Numbered from the stretch's first letter, positions 1-8,973 are shown. The stretch: 64,000 nucleotides of DNA from Brevundimonas naejangsanensis (GCF_003627995.1 NZ_CP032707.1:669501-733500); one strand, 5' to 3'. Notes: generated by a model not told the origin, from the letters alone. Made by a program: numbers and translations.

Positions 1-2407
1 CGACGAACATGCCGTTCAGGCCGCCCGTCTCGGCGATGAAGGGGATGATGGCGCCCGGACGCGCGGCCAGGCCGCGGTTGATGGCGTTGGCGGTGTCGGT
101 GCCGCCGGTGAAGGCCACGCCGTCGATGCCCGGATGATTGGTCAGGGCCACGCCGACCGTCTCGCCGCGGCCGGGGACCAGGGCCAGCAGGTCGGGATTC
201 AGACCGGCCTTGTGATAGAGGCGCACGGCTTCGGCGGCGATCAACGGCGTCTGCTCGGCGGGCTTGGCCACCACGGCGTTGCCGGCGGCCAGGGCGGCGG
301 CGATCTGGCCGGTGAAGATGGCCAGCGGGAAGTTCCACGGGCTGATGGCGGCAAAGACGCCGCGGCCGTGCAAGACCAGTTCGTTCGTCTCGCCGGTCGG
401 GCCCTTCAGGATCTGGCGGCCGCCGAAGTCGCGCTCGGCCAGCAGGGCGTAGTAGCGGCAGAAGTCGGCGGCTTCGCGCACCTCGGCCACGCCGTCGTTC
501 AGCGTCTTGCCCGCTTCGCGCGACAGCAGGGCGACCAGACGGTCCAGCTCGGCTTCCAGAGCGTCGGCCATGGCGCGCAGCACCGGGGCGCGGCCCGCGC
601 CGCCCAGACGGTCCCAGGCGACCTGGGCTTCGGCGGCGGCGTTGACGGCGGCATCGACATCCTCAGCAGAGGCTTCAGAGACATGGCCCAGCACGCGGCT
701 GCGGTCATAGGGGTTGGTGACGTCCTGCGGATTCACGCCGGCGCGCAGCTTGCCGCCGATGATCGGGCCGGCGGTCAGCTTCTCGCTGTCGACGCGCTCC
801 AGGGCCTGGGCGTGGCGGTCACGGTCAGCGGCCTGCGAATAGTCGCGGCCGAGGGAGTTCTGGCGGTCACCGTAGATGTTCATGGGCACAGGAATCTTCG
901 GATGGCGGTCGGGCTGGGCCTCGACGGCGGTGATGGGATCGGCGGCCACGTCGGCCGCAGGCACGCGCTCGTCCAGCAGGGCGTGGACGAAGGAGGAGTT
1001 GGCGCCGTTTTCCAGCAGGCGGCGCACCAGATAGGGCAGCAGTTCCTCATGGCCGCCGACGGGGGCGTAGGCGCGAACGACGACGTCGCCCCACTCGGCC
1101 CGGGCACCGTCATACAGGGCCTCGCCCATGCCGTGCAGGCGCTGGAACTCGATGGTCACGCCGCGATCGGCGGCCATGCGGTGCACGGCGGCCAGGGTGT
1201 GGGCGTTGTGGGTGGCGAACTGGGCGAAGATGTAGGGCGAGGCCTCGATCAGCGCCTTGGCGCAGACCAGGTAGTTCAGGTCGGTCGCCGGCTTAGTCGT
1301 GAAGACCGGATAGTCGGGACGGCCGTTGACCTGGGCCAGCTTGATCTCGGTGTCCCAATAGGCGCCCTTGACCAGGCGCACCATCAGGCGGCGGCCCGAG
1401 GACTTGGCCAGTTCGGCCAGCTTGGCGACGGTCTCGGTCGTGCGCTTCTGATAGGCCTGAACGGCCAGGCCCAGCCCCTGCCACTCGCCCAGCGCCGGCT
1501 CGCGCGCCAGCCGCTCCAGCAGCTTCAGCGAAAGAGCCAGACGGTCGGCCTCTTCGGCGTCGATGGTGTAGTTGATGTCGTATTTGGCGGCGATCAGGGC
1601 CAGGCGCAGGATGCGGGGATACAGCTCCTCCCACACCCGGTCCTCCTGCACCGACTGATAGCGCGGCGACAGGGCCGACAGCTTGACCGAGACGCCGTGG
1701 CCGCGCTCGGGGCCCTCGCCCTTGGCCGTCTGGCCCACAGCCTCGATGGCGTCGGCGTAGATCTTCTCATAGCGTTCGGCATCGGCGGCGGTGCGGGCGC
1801 CCTCGCCCAGCATGTCGAAGCTGCACAGCCAGTTTTCGCGCTCCGAGCGCTTGAGGGCCGCCTCGATGGTGCGGCCGACGACGAACTGCTCGCCCATGAT
1901 CTTGACCGCCGTGGCGACGGCCTGGCGGATGACCGGTTCGCCCAGGCGCCCGGCGATGCGCTTGAGGAAGCCCGGCAGGTCGGCGCGCGCCTCCTCATCG
2001 ACGTCGACCAGCTTGCCGGTCAGCATCAGCCCCCAGGTCGAGGCGTTGACGAACAGGCTGTCCGACTGGCCCAGGTGCGAGGCCCAGTCGGCCGAGCCGA
2101 TCTTCTCGGCGATCAGCCGGTCGCGCGTGCCCGCGTCCGGCGTGCGCAGCAGGGCCTCGGCCAGGCACATCAGGGCCAGGCCCTCGCGGGTGCCCAGGCT
2201 GAACTCCTGCAGGAAGCTCTCGACCACGCCCTGACGCTTCTGGCTCTTGCGCGCGCTCTCGACCAGGCCGACGGCGTCGGCCAGCACGGCCGCGCGGCCG
2301 GCCGCATCCAGAGGCTGGGCGGCCAACAGTTCGGCCACCACCGCCCGCTCGTCCCGGAACTTGTTCCGGTCCAGCTCGTCCCAATGCTTGAGGTCGGTCG
2401 GCGTCAT
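1..2407 (-). CDS. putA: Bifunctional proline dehydrogenase / P5C dehydrogenase PutA, C-terminus outside the window
   Basis: PutA oxidises proline to glutamate using FAD and then NAD. Translating the minus strand from the ATG at 2405-2407 gives 802 uninterrupted codons running off the window edge. The proline dehydrogenase part shows YTIDAEEADRL, RLVKGAYWD, FATHNAHTL and APVGGHEELLPYLVRRLL. The aldehyde dehydrogenase part follows with SPWNFPLAIFTGQ and AETGGLNGM; its catalytic Cys would lie beyond base 1. The N-terminus (MTPTDLKHWDELDRN) has no ribbon-helix-helix domain, so it is the bifunctional rather than the trifunctional, DNA-binding type. A perfect inverted repeat lies 30 bases upstream of the start. 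No putR-like regulator gene is adjacent. Confidence 0.96.
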   Translation of the reverse strand, partial: MTPTDLKHWDELDRNKFRDERAVVAELLAAQPLDAAGRAAVLADAVGLVESARKSQKRQGVVESFLQEFSLGTREGLALMCLAEALLRTPDAGTRDRLIAEKIGSADWASHLGQSDSLFVNASTWGLMLTGKLVDVDEEARADLPGFLKRIAGRLGEPVIRQAVATAVKIMGEQFVVGRTIEAALKRSERENWLCSFDMLGEGARTAADAERYEKIYADAIEAVGQTAKGEGPERGHGVSVKLSALSPRYQSVQEDRVWEELYPRILRLALIAAKYDINYTIDAEEADRLALSLKLLERLAREPALGEWQGLGLAVQAYQKRTTETVAKLAELAKSSGRRLMVRLVKGAYWDTEIKLAQVNGRPDYPVFTTKPATDLNYLVCAKALIEASPYIFAQFATHNAHTLAAVHRMAADRGVTIEFQRLHGMGEALYDGARAEWGDVVVRAYAPVGGHEELLPYLVRRLLENGANSSFVHALLDERVPAADVAADPITAVEAQPDRHPKIPVPMNIYGDRQNSLGRDYSQAADRDRHAQALERVDSEKLTAGPIIGGKLRAGVNPQDVTNPYDRSRVLGHVSEASAEDVDAAVNAAAEAQVAWDRLGGAGRAPVLRAMADALEAELDRLVALLSREAGKTLNDGVAEVREAADFCRYYALLAERDFGGRQILKGPTGETNELVLHGRGVFAAISPWNFPLAIFTGQIAAALAAGNAVVAKPAEQTPLIAAEAVRLYHKAGLNPDLLALVPGRGETVGVALTNHPGIDGVAFTGGTDTANAINRGLAARPGAIIPFIAETGGLNGMFV

Positions 2408-2436
2408 GAAACTCACCCGAGATCACATCCTGCGAT

Positions 2437-2456
2437 TTTCTGCGTATATGCAGAAA
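2437..2456. promoter_or_regulatory. Perfect 7-bp inverted repeat upstream of putA, candidate regulator site
   Basis: TTTCTGC-GTATAT-GCAGAAA is a perfect dyad with a 6-base AT-rich centre, 30 bases upstream of the putA start. A second short dyad, TGCAGTGCA, lies at 2468-2476. The layout suits an Lrp/AsnC-type activator such as PutR, which controls putA in several alphaproteobacteria. That link is inference. Confidence 0.45.
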
Positions 2457-2580
2457 CTAACCGAATGTGCAGTGCATGACAGCCCGTATTCGCAAGGATC
2501 CTTCGGCCCACGCCGCCAAAACCCCTGCAAATTCGCCAGCCAAGCTCGCCCGACGCCCGCCGCCTCGTGAACGCTGCCGA

Positions 2581-3456
2581 TCAGGCGAAAGGATGGCTCC
2601 GGGCGACCACGAGATCACAGGGCGTCAGCGTCGGCAGACGCGCCAGCTCGACCGCTTCCAGTTCACCCGTCGTCATGATGCGCCAGAACGAGAAGCCCAG
2701 CCCCTGCAGCCAGCGCGCGAACTCCGCCGGATCGGCGCGAGAACGCATCTGCACGACGTCCCATTCGATGCAGAGCACGACATCGGGTTTTCGCAGCAGC
2801 GCTTCGGCCCCGCGCAGGATGAGCGGCTCCGACCCCTCGGCGTCGATGCGGATCAGCTTGATGGCGGGCAGGTCCAGATCATCGATCCGCACCGCCTCGA
2901 CCTGAATGACCTCGGCGTCCGGCCCCAGCGCGCCTTCGCCCACATAAATGTGGCCGCCGCCCGCGAACTGGCGCGACACGGTGAAGCGCAACTGGCCGGC
3001 CTGATCGCTGACCGCCTGCTGACGCACGTCGACCCGGGCGCCGAAGCCGTTGAAGCGGACCGACCGAGCCGCCAGCGCCGCCAACCGGGGGTTGGCCTCG
3101 AACGTGGTCACAGAGCCGCGCGGCCCCACCGCGTCGGCCAGGCCCAGGGTGTAATAACCGACGTGCCCGCCGATCTCGAGGACGTGGTCGCCAGGCTGGA
3201 CCAGCCCCATTACGACCCGCCTCGCCCAGGGCTCCCATTCGCCGCGGGCGATCAGGTGCGAACAGACGCTTTCCTCAAGCGGGTCCACAAAGATGAAGTG
3301 GCCACTCTTCAACCGGGCGAGACCCATCCCGTCGCCGAGATAGAAATACTCCCGGGGCGCGGGCGCGGGCGCGCAAGCGGGCATGGGCGCGAGCGTGACG
3401 ACCGGATCCGGATAGGGGCGACGACGGCGGCCGAAAATCCGAGGCAACAGCTTCAT
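2581..3456 (-). CDS. FkbM-family SAM-dependent methyltransferase
   Basis: This 291-residue protein has the Rossmann SAM-binding motif VLEIGGHVGYYTL (residues 92-104), an acidic ribose contact in FEANP (119-123) and the family's DAEGSE (205-210). Those features fit FkbM-type methyltransferases, which often methylate sugars or secondary-metabolite hydroxyls; the substrate here is unknown. The divergent neighbour at 3678 is a glycosyltransferase, which hints at a surface-glycan substrate. The first 35 residues are basic and then Pro/Ala-rich, with no signal peptide. It reads toward putA but is separated from it by 173 bases containing a regulatory dyad, so it is probably not in the same operon. 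Confidence 0.85.
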   Translation of the reverse strand: MKLLPRIFGRRRRPYPDPVVTLAPMPACAPAPAPREYFYLGDGMGLARLKSGHFIFVDPLEESVCSHLIARGEWEPWARRVVMGLVQPGDHVLEIGGHVGYYTLGLADAVGPRGSVTTFEANPRLAALAARSVRFNGFGARVDVRQQAVSDQAGQLRFTVSRQFAGGGHIYVGEGALGPDAEVIQVEAVRIDDLDLPAIKLIRIDAEGSEPLILRGAEALLRKPDVVLCIEWDVVQMRSRADPAEFARWLQGLGFSFWRIMTTGELEAVELARLPTLTPCDLVVARSHPFA

Positions 3457-3677
3457 GACGGTCTTTCATGGCTACGTTCGGCCACTAACGGCAGACTTAG
3501 CCTTACCGCCATGTTCGGCAAGCCGAAAGGCCTGATTAGTTGTTCATCCACTGACGATTAGGCTAGGCGGTCGCCAGGCGCGACGTTTCCGGCCGACATG
3601 ATGGCGTCTCGCCTTCGTCACGCGGAGCGTCTAGAACTTCATACTCGACGAAACGGCTCAAAGGCCCAATCGACTTC

Positions 3678-4763
3678 ATGCGCATTGTTCTGGTCACCGA
3701 CGCCTGGGAGCCTCAGGTCAACGGCGTCGTCCGCACCCTGACCCGCACCGTGGCCGAGTGCCGCGCCATGGGCCATGAGGTGGAGGTCATCGAACCCAGC
3801 CAGTTCAAGACCATCCCCTGCCCGACCTACCCGGAAATCCGCCTGGCCCTGGGCGCCGAGGAGGAGATTCGCGAACGCCTGCGCGCCTTCGAGCCCGAGG
3901 CCGTCCACATCGCCACCGAGGGCCCGCTGGGCATCGCCACGCGGCGCATCTGCGTGGAGTGGAAACTGCCCTTCACGACCAGCTACCACACCAAATTCCC
4001 CGAGTACGTCTCGGCCCGTTTCCCGATCCCGGTGCAGGTCGGCTACGCCTACATGAAGTGGTTCCACAAGCCGTCGGGCCGATTGATGGTGGCGACGCCG
4101 ACCCTCCGCGACGAACTGGTCGAGCATGGCTTCAAGAATGTCTCGCCCTGGTCGCGCGGCGTGGACACTGAACTGTTCCACCCCGACCTTCCGCCCATCT
4201 ATGACGAGTTGGGCGGAAAAGACTGGCCCCGCCCCTTCTTCCTCAACGTCGGCCGCGTCGCCGTCGAGAAGAACATCGAATCCTTCCTCAAGCTGGACCT
4301 GCCGGGGACCAAGATCATCGTCGGCGACGGTCCGGCCCGCGCCGAGCTGGAAGAGAAATATCCCGAGACGAAGTTCCTGGGCGCCCGGTTCGGCGAGGAC
4401 CTGGCCCGCTGCTTCGCCGACGCCGACGTCTTCGTCTTCCCCAGCTGGACCGACACCTTCGGCCTGGTGATCCTGGAGGCCATGGGCACGGGCACGCCGG
4501 TCGCCGCCTATCCGGCCCACGGCCCGATCGACCTGATCCCCGGCTCGGGCGCGGGCTTCATCGACGACGACCTGAAGACCGCCTGCCTGAAATGCCTCGA
4601 GCTCGACCGCAAGGACGTCCGCGCCTATGCGGAGAAGTTCAGCTGGCGCGCCTCGGCCGAGCAGTTCGTCGAGAACCTGCAGCCCTATCCCGAACCCGCG
4701 CGCGGCCGTTTCTGGCGCCGCCTGCGCCGGGTAGCGCGGCTGCGGCGACGCGCGGCGGCGTAA
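3678..4763 (+). CDS. GT4-family glycosyltransferase, GT-B fold
   Basis: The 361-residue protein begins MRIVLVTDAWEPQVNGVVRT, the glycine-containing N-terminal loop of retaining GT4 enzymes. FLNVGRVAVEKN opens the nucleotide-binding domain. The E-x7-E type signature appears as DTFGLVILEAMGTGTP (about residues 259-274). It resembles the MgtA/PimB-like alpha-mannosyl or glucuronosyl transferases that act on membrane lipids; the exact donor and acceptor cannot be read from sequence. The C-terminus is strongly basic (FWRRLRRVARLRRRAAA), suited to membrane-surface association. It stands alone, divergent from the FkbM methyltransferase across 221 bases in which no clear motif was seen. Confidence 0.88.
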   Translation: MRIVLVTDAWEPQVNGVVRTLTRTVAECRAMGHEVEVIEPSQFKTIPCPTYPEIRLALGAEEEIRERLRAFEPEAVHIATEGPLGIATRRICVEWKLPFTTSYHTKFPEYVSARFPIPVQVGYAYMKWFHKPSGRLMVATPTLRDELVEHGFKNVSPWSRGVDTELFHPDLPPIYDELGGKDWPRPFFLNVGRVAVEKNIESFLKLDLPGTKIIVGDGPARAELEEKYPETKFLGARFGEDLARCFADADVFVFPSWTDTFGLVILEAMGTGTPVAAYPAHGPIDLIPGSGAGFIDDDLKTACLKCLELDRKDVRAYAEKFSWRASAEQFVENLQPYPEPARGRFWRRLRRVARLRRRAAA

Positions 4764-4802
4764 GCGCCGAACCTCTCCCTCGCCGGCGCCCCACACCCCT
4801 TG

Positions 4803-4835
4803 CCGTCATCCTCGGGTCAAGCCCGAGGATGACGG
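4803..4835. repeat. REP-like extragenic palindrome
   Basis: A perfect 14-bp inverted repeat (CCGTCATCCTCGGG / CCCGAGGATGACGG) with a 5-base loop lies between the convergent glycosyltransferase and pstS genes. Palindromes of this type (tcatcctcggg...) are common extragenic repeats in alphaproteobacteria. It may also help terminate the glycosyltransferase transcript, though no T-run follows. Confidence 0.6.
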
Positions 4836-4870
4836 TGGCATGAGGGAATAGAGCGCCAACTCAAAGCAAA

Positions 4871-4896
4871 GCGCCGCGATCCTTCGATCGCGGCGC
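4871..4896 (-). terminator. Rho-independent terminator after pstS
   Basis: An 11-bp perfect stem GCGCCGCGATC / GATCGCGGCGC with a 4-base loop is followed on the minus strand by TTTGCTTTG. It sits 29 bases after the pstS stop. Confidence 0.75.
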
Positions 4897-4924
4897 TTGC
4901 CGTCAAACGTCTGGGGCCTCGGCC

Positions 4925-6001
4925 TCAGTTCGGGCGGGACATCGAGGTCATGGCCGCCGCCTTGGCGCGTTCAACCGCCAGCTGCTCGGCCTGCAGCGGC
5001 ACCAGGCCGCGGTCCTGCAGATAGCCGCCGCGGCCGGCGGCGCCGTCCGACATGAACTCCTGGACGAACTGCTCCAGGCCCGGCGTCACGCCGATGTGGG
5101 CCTTCTTGACGTAGATGTAGAGGCTGCGCGCCAGCGGATAGGAGCCGTCGGCGATGGTGGCGACCGAGGGGGCCACGCCGTCGATGGTCTCGGCCTTCAC
5201 CGTGTCCATGTTCTGCTCCAGGAAGGAGAAGCCGAACACGCCCAGCGAGCCCGGGGTGCGGGTCAGGGTCTGGACGATGGCGTTGTCATTCTCGCCCGAG
5301 TCGATCCAGGCGCCGTCTTCGCGCAGGGTGTGGGCGATGGTCTCGAAGCGGGTCTTGTCCTGCTTCTCGACGGCGGCGACGGCCGGGATCAGCTTGGCGC
5401 CCGGCGCCATGCCCAGCTCCAGGAAGGCGTCGCGCGTGCCCGAGGTCGGCGGCGGGCCGTAGACCTGAATGCGGGTAGCCGGCAGGGCCTTGTTGACCTC
5501 GTTCCAGGTCTTGGCCGGATTGGCCACGAACTGGCCGTCGGCGCCCGGCACGTCCTTGGCCAGGGCCTCGTAGAGGTCGTTCAGCTCGAGGTTGAAGCTG
5601 GCGCCGGTGCGGGCGGTGGCGATGACGATGCCGTCATAGCCGATCTTGAGCTCGACGATGTCGGTGACGCCGTTCTCGACGCAGCGGTCGAACTCGCTCT
5701 GCTTCATCGGCCGCGAGGCGTTGGCGATGTCGGGGGTCGAGGGGCCGACGCCGGCGCAGAAGGCCTGGATGCCGCCGCCCGTGCCCAGGGACTCGATACG
5801 GGGGCTGGAGCCGGCGCCGCCGTTGCGGGCGAAGGTCTCGGCCACGCGCGTGGCGAAGGGGAAGACGGTCGAGGAGCCCGCGGCCCAGATGCCCGTGCGG
5901 GCCTTCTGCGAACCGGGGGCGGCGCCCTCGTTATTATTGCCGCAGGCCGCGAGGGCCAGGAGGGCGGCCGCGCAGGCGGTGAACTTCAGTGTGCGGATCA
6001 T
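4925..6001 (-). CDS. pstS: PstS-like periplasmic phosphate-binding lipoprotein
   Basis: The 358-residue protein starts with a lipoprotein signal peptide and lipobox LALAAC (Cys20). The mature part has the PstS pattern GSSTVFPF near residue 44, ESLGTGGGIQAFCAGVG, IANASRPMK and SGTRDAFLELG, which form the phosphate pocket. It should deliver phosphate to an ABC permease. No pstC, pstA or pstB is in the window; the upstream transporter genes are phnCDE. The 78-base gap after phnE carries CTGTCAC-type half-sites, so pstS may have its own PhoB-dependent promoter as well as read-through. A strong terminator follows. Identification as a PstS-family protein is firm. Confidence 0.9.
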   Translation of the reverse strand: MIRTLKFTACAAALLALAACGNNNEGAAPGSQKARTGIWAAGSSTVFPFATRVAETFARNGGAGSSPRIESLGTGGGIQAFCAGVGPSTPDIANASRPMKQSEFDRCVENGVTDIVELKIGYDGIVIATARTGASFNLELNDLYEALAKDVPGADGQFVANPAKTWNEVNKALPATRIQVYGPPPTSGTRDAFLELGMAPGAKLIPAVAAVEKQDKTRFETIAHTLREDGAWIDSGENDNAIVQTLTRTPGSLGVFGFSFLEQNMDTVKAETIDGVAPSVATIADGSYPLARSLYIYVKKAHIGVTPGLEQFVQEFMSDGAAGRGGYLQDRGLVPLQAEQLAVERAKAAAMTSMSRPN

Positions 6002-6050
6002 GGCCGGACCTTCTCCAGTCGTCAGTGCACGACGCTTAAAGCAGGAGAGT

Positions 6051-6079
6051 GTGACGGTCCGGCCAGACCTTTGTGACAG
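6051..6079 (-). promoter_or_regulatory. Candidate Pho-box half-sites upstream of pstS
   Basis: On the minus strand, CTGTCAC (6079-6073) and CCGTCAC (6057-6051) are direct repeats 22 bases, or two helical turns, apart. The intervening 11-bp register (GTCTGGC) matches poorly. PhoB boxes are 11-bp direct repeats of CTGTCAT-like units, so this is a partial match placed directly upstream of pstS. Confidence 0.4.
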
Positions 6080-6907
6080 TCAGAGCAAACGTCGACGCAT
6101 CGCCTGCGAAAGGAAGTCGATCAGCGTCACCGCGACGATGACCACGATGACCACGGCCGAAACGTCGCGGAAGGCGAAACCGTTCATTCGGTCGAACAGG
6201 ACCTGGCCGATGCCGCCCGCTCCGATCAGGCCCAGCACGGTGGCCGAGCGGCTGTTCGATTCGAAGCGGTAGAGGGCGAAGGAGGTCCACAAGGGCGCCA
6301 CCTGGGGAATCACGCCCCAGACGATCTCGTGCAGCTTGGACGCGCCGGTGGCGCGCACGCCCTCGACCGGACCCTTGTCGATCGACTCGACCGCCTCGGA
6401 GAACAGCTTGGCCAGGACGCCCGCCGTGTTCAGGGCGATGGCCAGGACGCCGGCCAGCGGGCCCAGGCCGACGGCGACGACGAACAACAGGCCCATCACG
6501 AGGTCGGGAATGGAGCGCAGCATGTTCATGATCCAGCGCACCGGCTGGACCACCCAGACCGGGGCGATGTTGCGCGCGGCGGCCAGACCCATGGGCACGC
6601 CCAGGAAGACGGCCAGGAAGGTGCCCCACAGGGCGATCTGGATCGTCTCCCACATCTTGCCGACGAACAGGCGCCAGTCGGCGAAGTTCGGGCGCAACAG
6701 GTCGGCGGAGAAGTTCTGGATGTTGGCCGAGTTGGTGATCAGGCGCGACAGATTGCCCAGATCGACCGCGTCGATGCTGATCAGCAGCAGGATCGCCAGG
6801 CCGCCCCAGATCAGGATGTCGAGGGCCCAGGCGCCGGCCGACTTGGCGGGCGCCTGGGGGATGGCGACGGCGGCCGGAGCGGCGCCGGTAAGCGAAACGT
6901 CGGTCAA
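6080..6907 (-). CDS. phnE: Phosphonate/phosphate-type ABC transporter permease PhnE
   Basis: The 275-residue integral membrane protein has about six hydrophobic segments. The inner-membrane permease EAA loop reads EGVRATGASKLHEIVWGVIP, followed by the PhnE-typical GLIGAGGIGQVLFDRMN. It forms the channel of the PhnCDE importer, known for phosphonates, phosphite or, in some bacteria, phosphate. Its start overlaps the end of phnD by 4 bases (ATGA), showing translational coupling. It is a single permease of normal size. Confidence 0.92.
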   Translation of the reverse strand: MTDVSLTGAAPAAVAIPQAPAKSAGAWALDILIWGGLAILLLISIDAVDLGNLSRLITNSANIQNFSADLLRPNFADWRLFVGKMWETIQIALWGTFLAVFLGVPMGLAAARNIAPVWVVQPVRWIMNMLRSIPDLVMGLLFVVAVGLGPLAGVLAIALNTAGVLAKLFSEAVESIDKGPVEGVRATGASKLHEIVWGVIPQVAPLWTSFALYRFESNSRSATVLGLIGAGGIGQVLFDRMNGFAFRDVSAVVIVVIVAVTLIDFLSQAMRRRLL

Positions 6908-7917
6908 GGCTGGACCTCACGCAGGCGGCGAAGGCGTTGCAGTTCGGCCTCGGCGCGGGCCGCGCCGGCCGTGTCGCCCTTGTCCTTGGCCTCGGCCAGG
7001 GCCTGGTCGGCGATCATCTCGCGCACCGGGTTCAGGTAGGACTCATCGGCCGGGTTGAAGCCGGAATAGTTCAGGTCCTGGAGGATCTTGCGCTGGCGCT
7101 CGGCCTCGGCGCCTTCGCCCCGCCCGTAGGACAGGAAGAAGCCGCGGATCTTTTCCTTGATCGCCGGGTCCAGGTCCTGGCGGATCACGATGCCGGCCTC
7201 GGGGATCGGCGGCGAGCGCCAGATTTCCTCGAGCTGGGCGGCGATCTGCGGGTTCGAACGGCCGATGAACACGGTGTTGATGGTGTTCGAGGTGGCCACC
7301 TGCACCAGGCCGTTGGCCACGGCGAAGGAGTTGGCCTGATGGTTGGCCGTCCGCACCGTCTTGAAGCACTCGTTCGGCACGACGTGGTTCGGATTGAACA
7401 GGAAGGTCATGGGCGCCAGCGTGCCCGAGGTCGACAGGGCGTCGCCGATGCCGAAGTCATACTTCTTGCCGCAGGCCAGAACGTCCTGAAGCGTGATGCC
7501 CGAGCCCTTCTTGACGATCAGGGTCGACTGGTAGCTGTCCAGGCCGTTGGGATCGACGATGCGGGCGACGACTTCGCCGTTGGCGCGGTCGATGGCCTCG
7601 ATCGCCGTCTTGGCCGGGAACCAGGCCGCCTGGATCTGGTTGCCGCGCATGGCCTCGACCAGCACGGTGTAGTTGGAAGCGAAGTAGGGCTTCACCGGCA
7701 CGCCGACGGCCTTGGTCATGTCGTCCAGCAGCGGCTGCCACAGCGGGCCCGAGGACGCCTGGCCCTCGGCCGGCAGGATGGCGAAATTGATCTGCGTCGG
7801 CGCCCCGCCGCCGGCGGGCGTCGTCTTGTCGCCCGAACCGCAGGCGGCCAGGCCCAGGGCGAGAACGGCGGCGGCGGCCAGACCCAGGGCCCGGCGCGAC
7901 AGTTTGGAATGGGTCAT
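6904..7917 (-). CDS. phnD: Phosphate/phosphite/phosphonate ABC transporter substrate-binding lipoprotein PhnD
   Basis: The 337-residue protein has a lipobox LGLAAC (Cys26) after a hydrophobic signal segment. The mature part follows PhnD: NFAILPAEGQASSGPLWQPL, then VPVKPYFASNYTVLVEAM, then a second lobe with GIGDALSTSGTLAPMTFL around the ligand-binding loop. It should capture the substrate in the periplasm for PhnE. It overlaps phnC upstream and phnE downstream by 4 bases each. The substrate could be phosphate or phosphite as readily as phosphonate, because no C-P lyase or phosphonatase gene is present nearby. Confidence 0.92.
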   Translation of the reverse strand: MTHSKLSRRALGLAAAAVLALGLAACGSGDKTTPAGGGAPTQINFAILPAEGQASSGPLWQPLLDDMTKAVGVPVKPYFASNYTVLVEAMRGNQIQAAWFPAKTAIEAIDRANGEVVARIVDPNGLDSYQSTLIVKKGSGITLQDVLACGKKYDFGIGDALSTSGTLAPMTFLFNPNHVVPNECFKTVRTANHQANSFAVANGLVQVATSNTINTVFIGRSNPQIAAQLEEIWRSPPIPEAGIVIRQDLDPAIKEKIRGFFLSYGRGEGAEAERQRKILQDLNYSGFNPADESYLNPVREMIADQALAEAKDKGDTAGAARAEAELQRLRRLREVQP

Positions 7918-8711
7918 GCCTTGGCTTCCCAGAACGCGTCCTCGTATTCGGGACCGTAGATTTCGATCAGGCGCTTGGTGTCCAGGCCCGTCGACGGACC
8001 ATCATAGACCACCTTGCCCTTCTGCAGGGCGATCACGCGGTCGCAGTAGCGGATGGCGTAGTCCACCTGGTGCAGGGTGACGATCACGCCCAGTCCGTCG
8101 CGCTTGTTCAGCTCGACCAGCAGTTCCATCACCTTGCGGGCCGAGACGGGGTCGAGCGAAGCGACCGGCTCGTCGGCCAGGATCGCCTTGGCCCCCTGAA
8201 GCAGGACGCGGGCGATGGCGCCGCGCTGCTGCTGGCCGCCCGACAGGGTGTTGGCGCGCTGGGCGGCGTATTCGGACACGCCGACGCGGTGCAGGGCCGC
8301 CATGGCCTTGTCCTTGTCCGCCCTGGGCCACAGGCCGATCAGGCCGCGCCAGGCCGGCAGGCGCCCGAGGCTCCCCAGCATGACGTTGGAGAAGAGGCTG
8401 AGGCGGCCGACCAGGTTGAACTGCTGGAAGATCATGCCCAGGCGGCCGCGAGCGCGGCGCACCGCGCCGGTGATGCGGCCGTTCTGCTGGACCGTTTCGC
8501 CGAAGACCTGGATCACCCCCTTGCCGGGGTCGATCGGATGCAGGCCGGTGATCGAGCGCAGCAAGGTGGACTTGCCCGAGCCGGACGGGCCGATCAGGGC
8601 GACCATTTCACCGGCGCCGACTTCGACGGACACGCCGTCGAGCGCCTTTCTGGCCCCGTAGGTCTTCGACACGTCGCGAACGGACGCGACGGCGGCGATG
8701 GAAGGACTCAT
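7914..8711 (-). CDS. phnC: Phosphonate/phosphate-type ABC transporter ATP-binding protein PhnC
   Basis: From the ATG at 8711 the protein is 265 residues, normal for PhnC. It has Walker A GPSGSGKST (residues 41-49), Q-loop MIFQQFNLVGRLS, signature TLSGGQQQRGAIARVL, Walker B AILADEPVASLDP and a switch His in VTLHQVDYA. It powers PhnE transport. The reading frame stays open to 8774, but residues before MSPSIAAV look noncoding (arginine-rich) and no start has a good ribosome site. First gene of phnC-phnD-phnE(-pstS). Confidence 0.92.
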   Translation of the reverse strand: MSPSIAAVASVRDVSKTYGARKALDGVSVEVGAGEMVALIGPSGSGKSTLLRSITGLHPIDPGKGVIQVFGETVQQNGRITGAVRRARGRLGMIFQQFNLVGRLSLFSNVMLGSLGRLPAWRGLIGLWPRADKDKAMAALHRVGVSEYAAQRANTLSGGQQQRGAIARVLLQGAKAILADEPVASLDPVSARKVMELLVELNKRDGLGVIVTLHQVDYAIRYCDRVIALQKGKVVYDGPSTGLDTKRLIEIYGPEYEDAFWEAKA

Positions 8712-8889
8712 GAACCCGTGGATGCGGTTGCGACAAAGGGGGCGCCGCATGACGCGAGATGAGCGCAAGGGCAAGTCTTAATGACATGTCTGCGGCGATT
8801 TCGTCCAGTGCACGACCGACTTCTGTCACGCAGGCCCACGGCCAGGCTGAGATTTTTCCACTTTACATGCAGGGCCAATGCCCTCATAT

Positions 8890-8973
8890 CGCGCGTTTCC
8901 GGCGGACCCCGTAGGTCCTACTTGCGCCGCTAACGCCGGGTCTGGGTTAACAATCATCAGGGGGTTACGTGAG
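8890..8973 (+). promoter_or_regulatory. Candidate structured 5' leader (speF-like) of the ornithine decarboxylase gene
   Basis: A nested hairpin can form here: CGGCG (8900-8904) with CGCCG (8925-8929), enclosing GGACC (8904-8908) paired with GGTCC (8914-8918) around loop CCGTA. A speF leader motif is known upstream of alphaproteobacterial ornithine decarboxylase genes. Position and gene match; membership of that family is not proven here. An AGGGGG ribosome site follows at 8959-8964. Confidence 0.4.

Noticed and set aside
134..2479. Long plus-strand reading frame (781 codons) opposite putA
   Set aside because: Translation is Gly/Gln/Arg/His-rich with no domains; the minus strand encodes an unmistakable PutA.
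8712..8850. Pho box upstream of phnC
   Set aside because: Only single half-sites (GTGACAG in the wrong orientation, ATGTCAT alone) without an 11-bp repeat; not listed as a feature.
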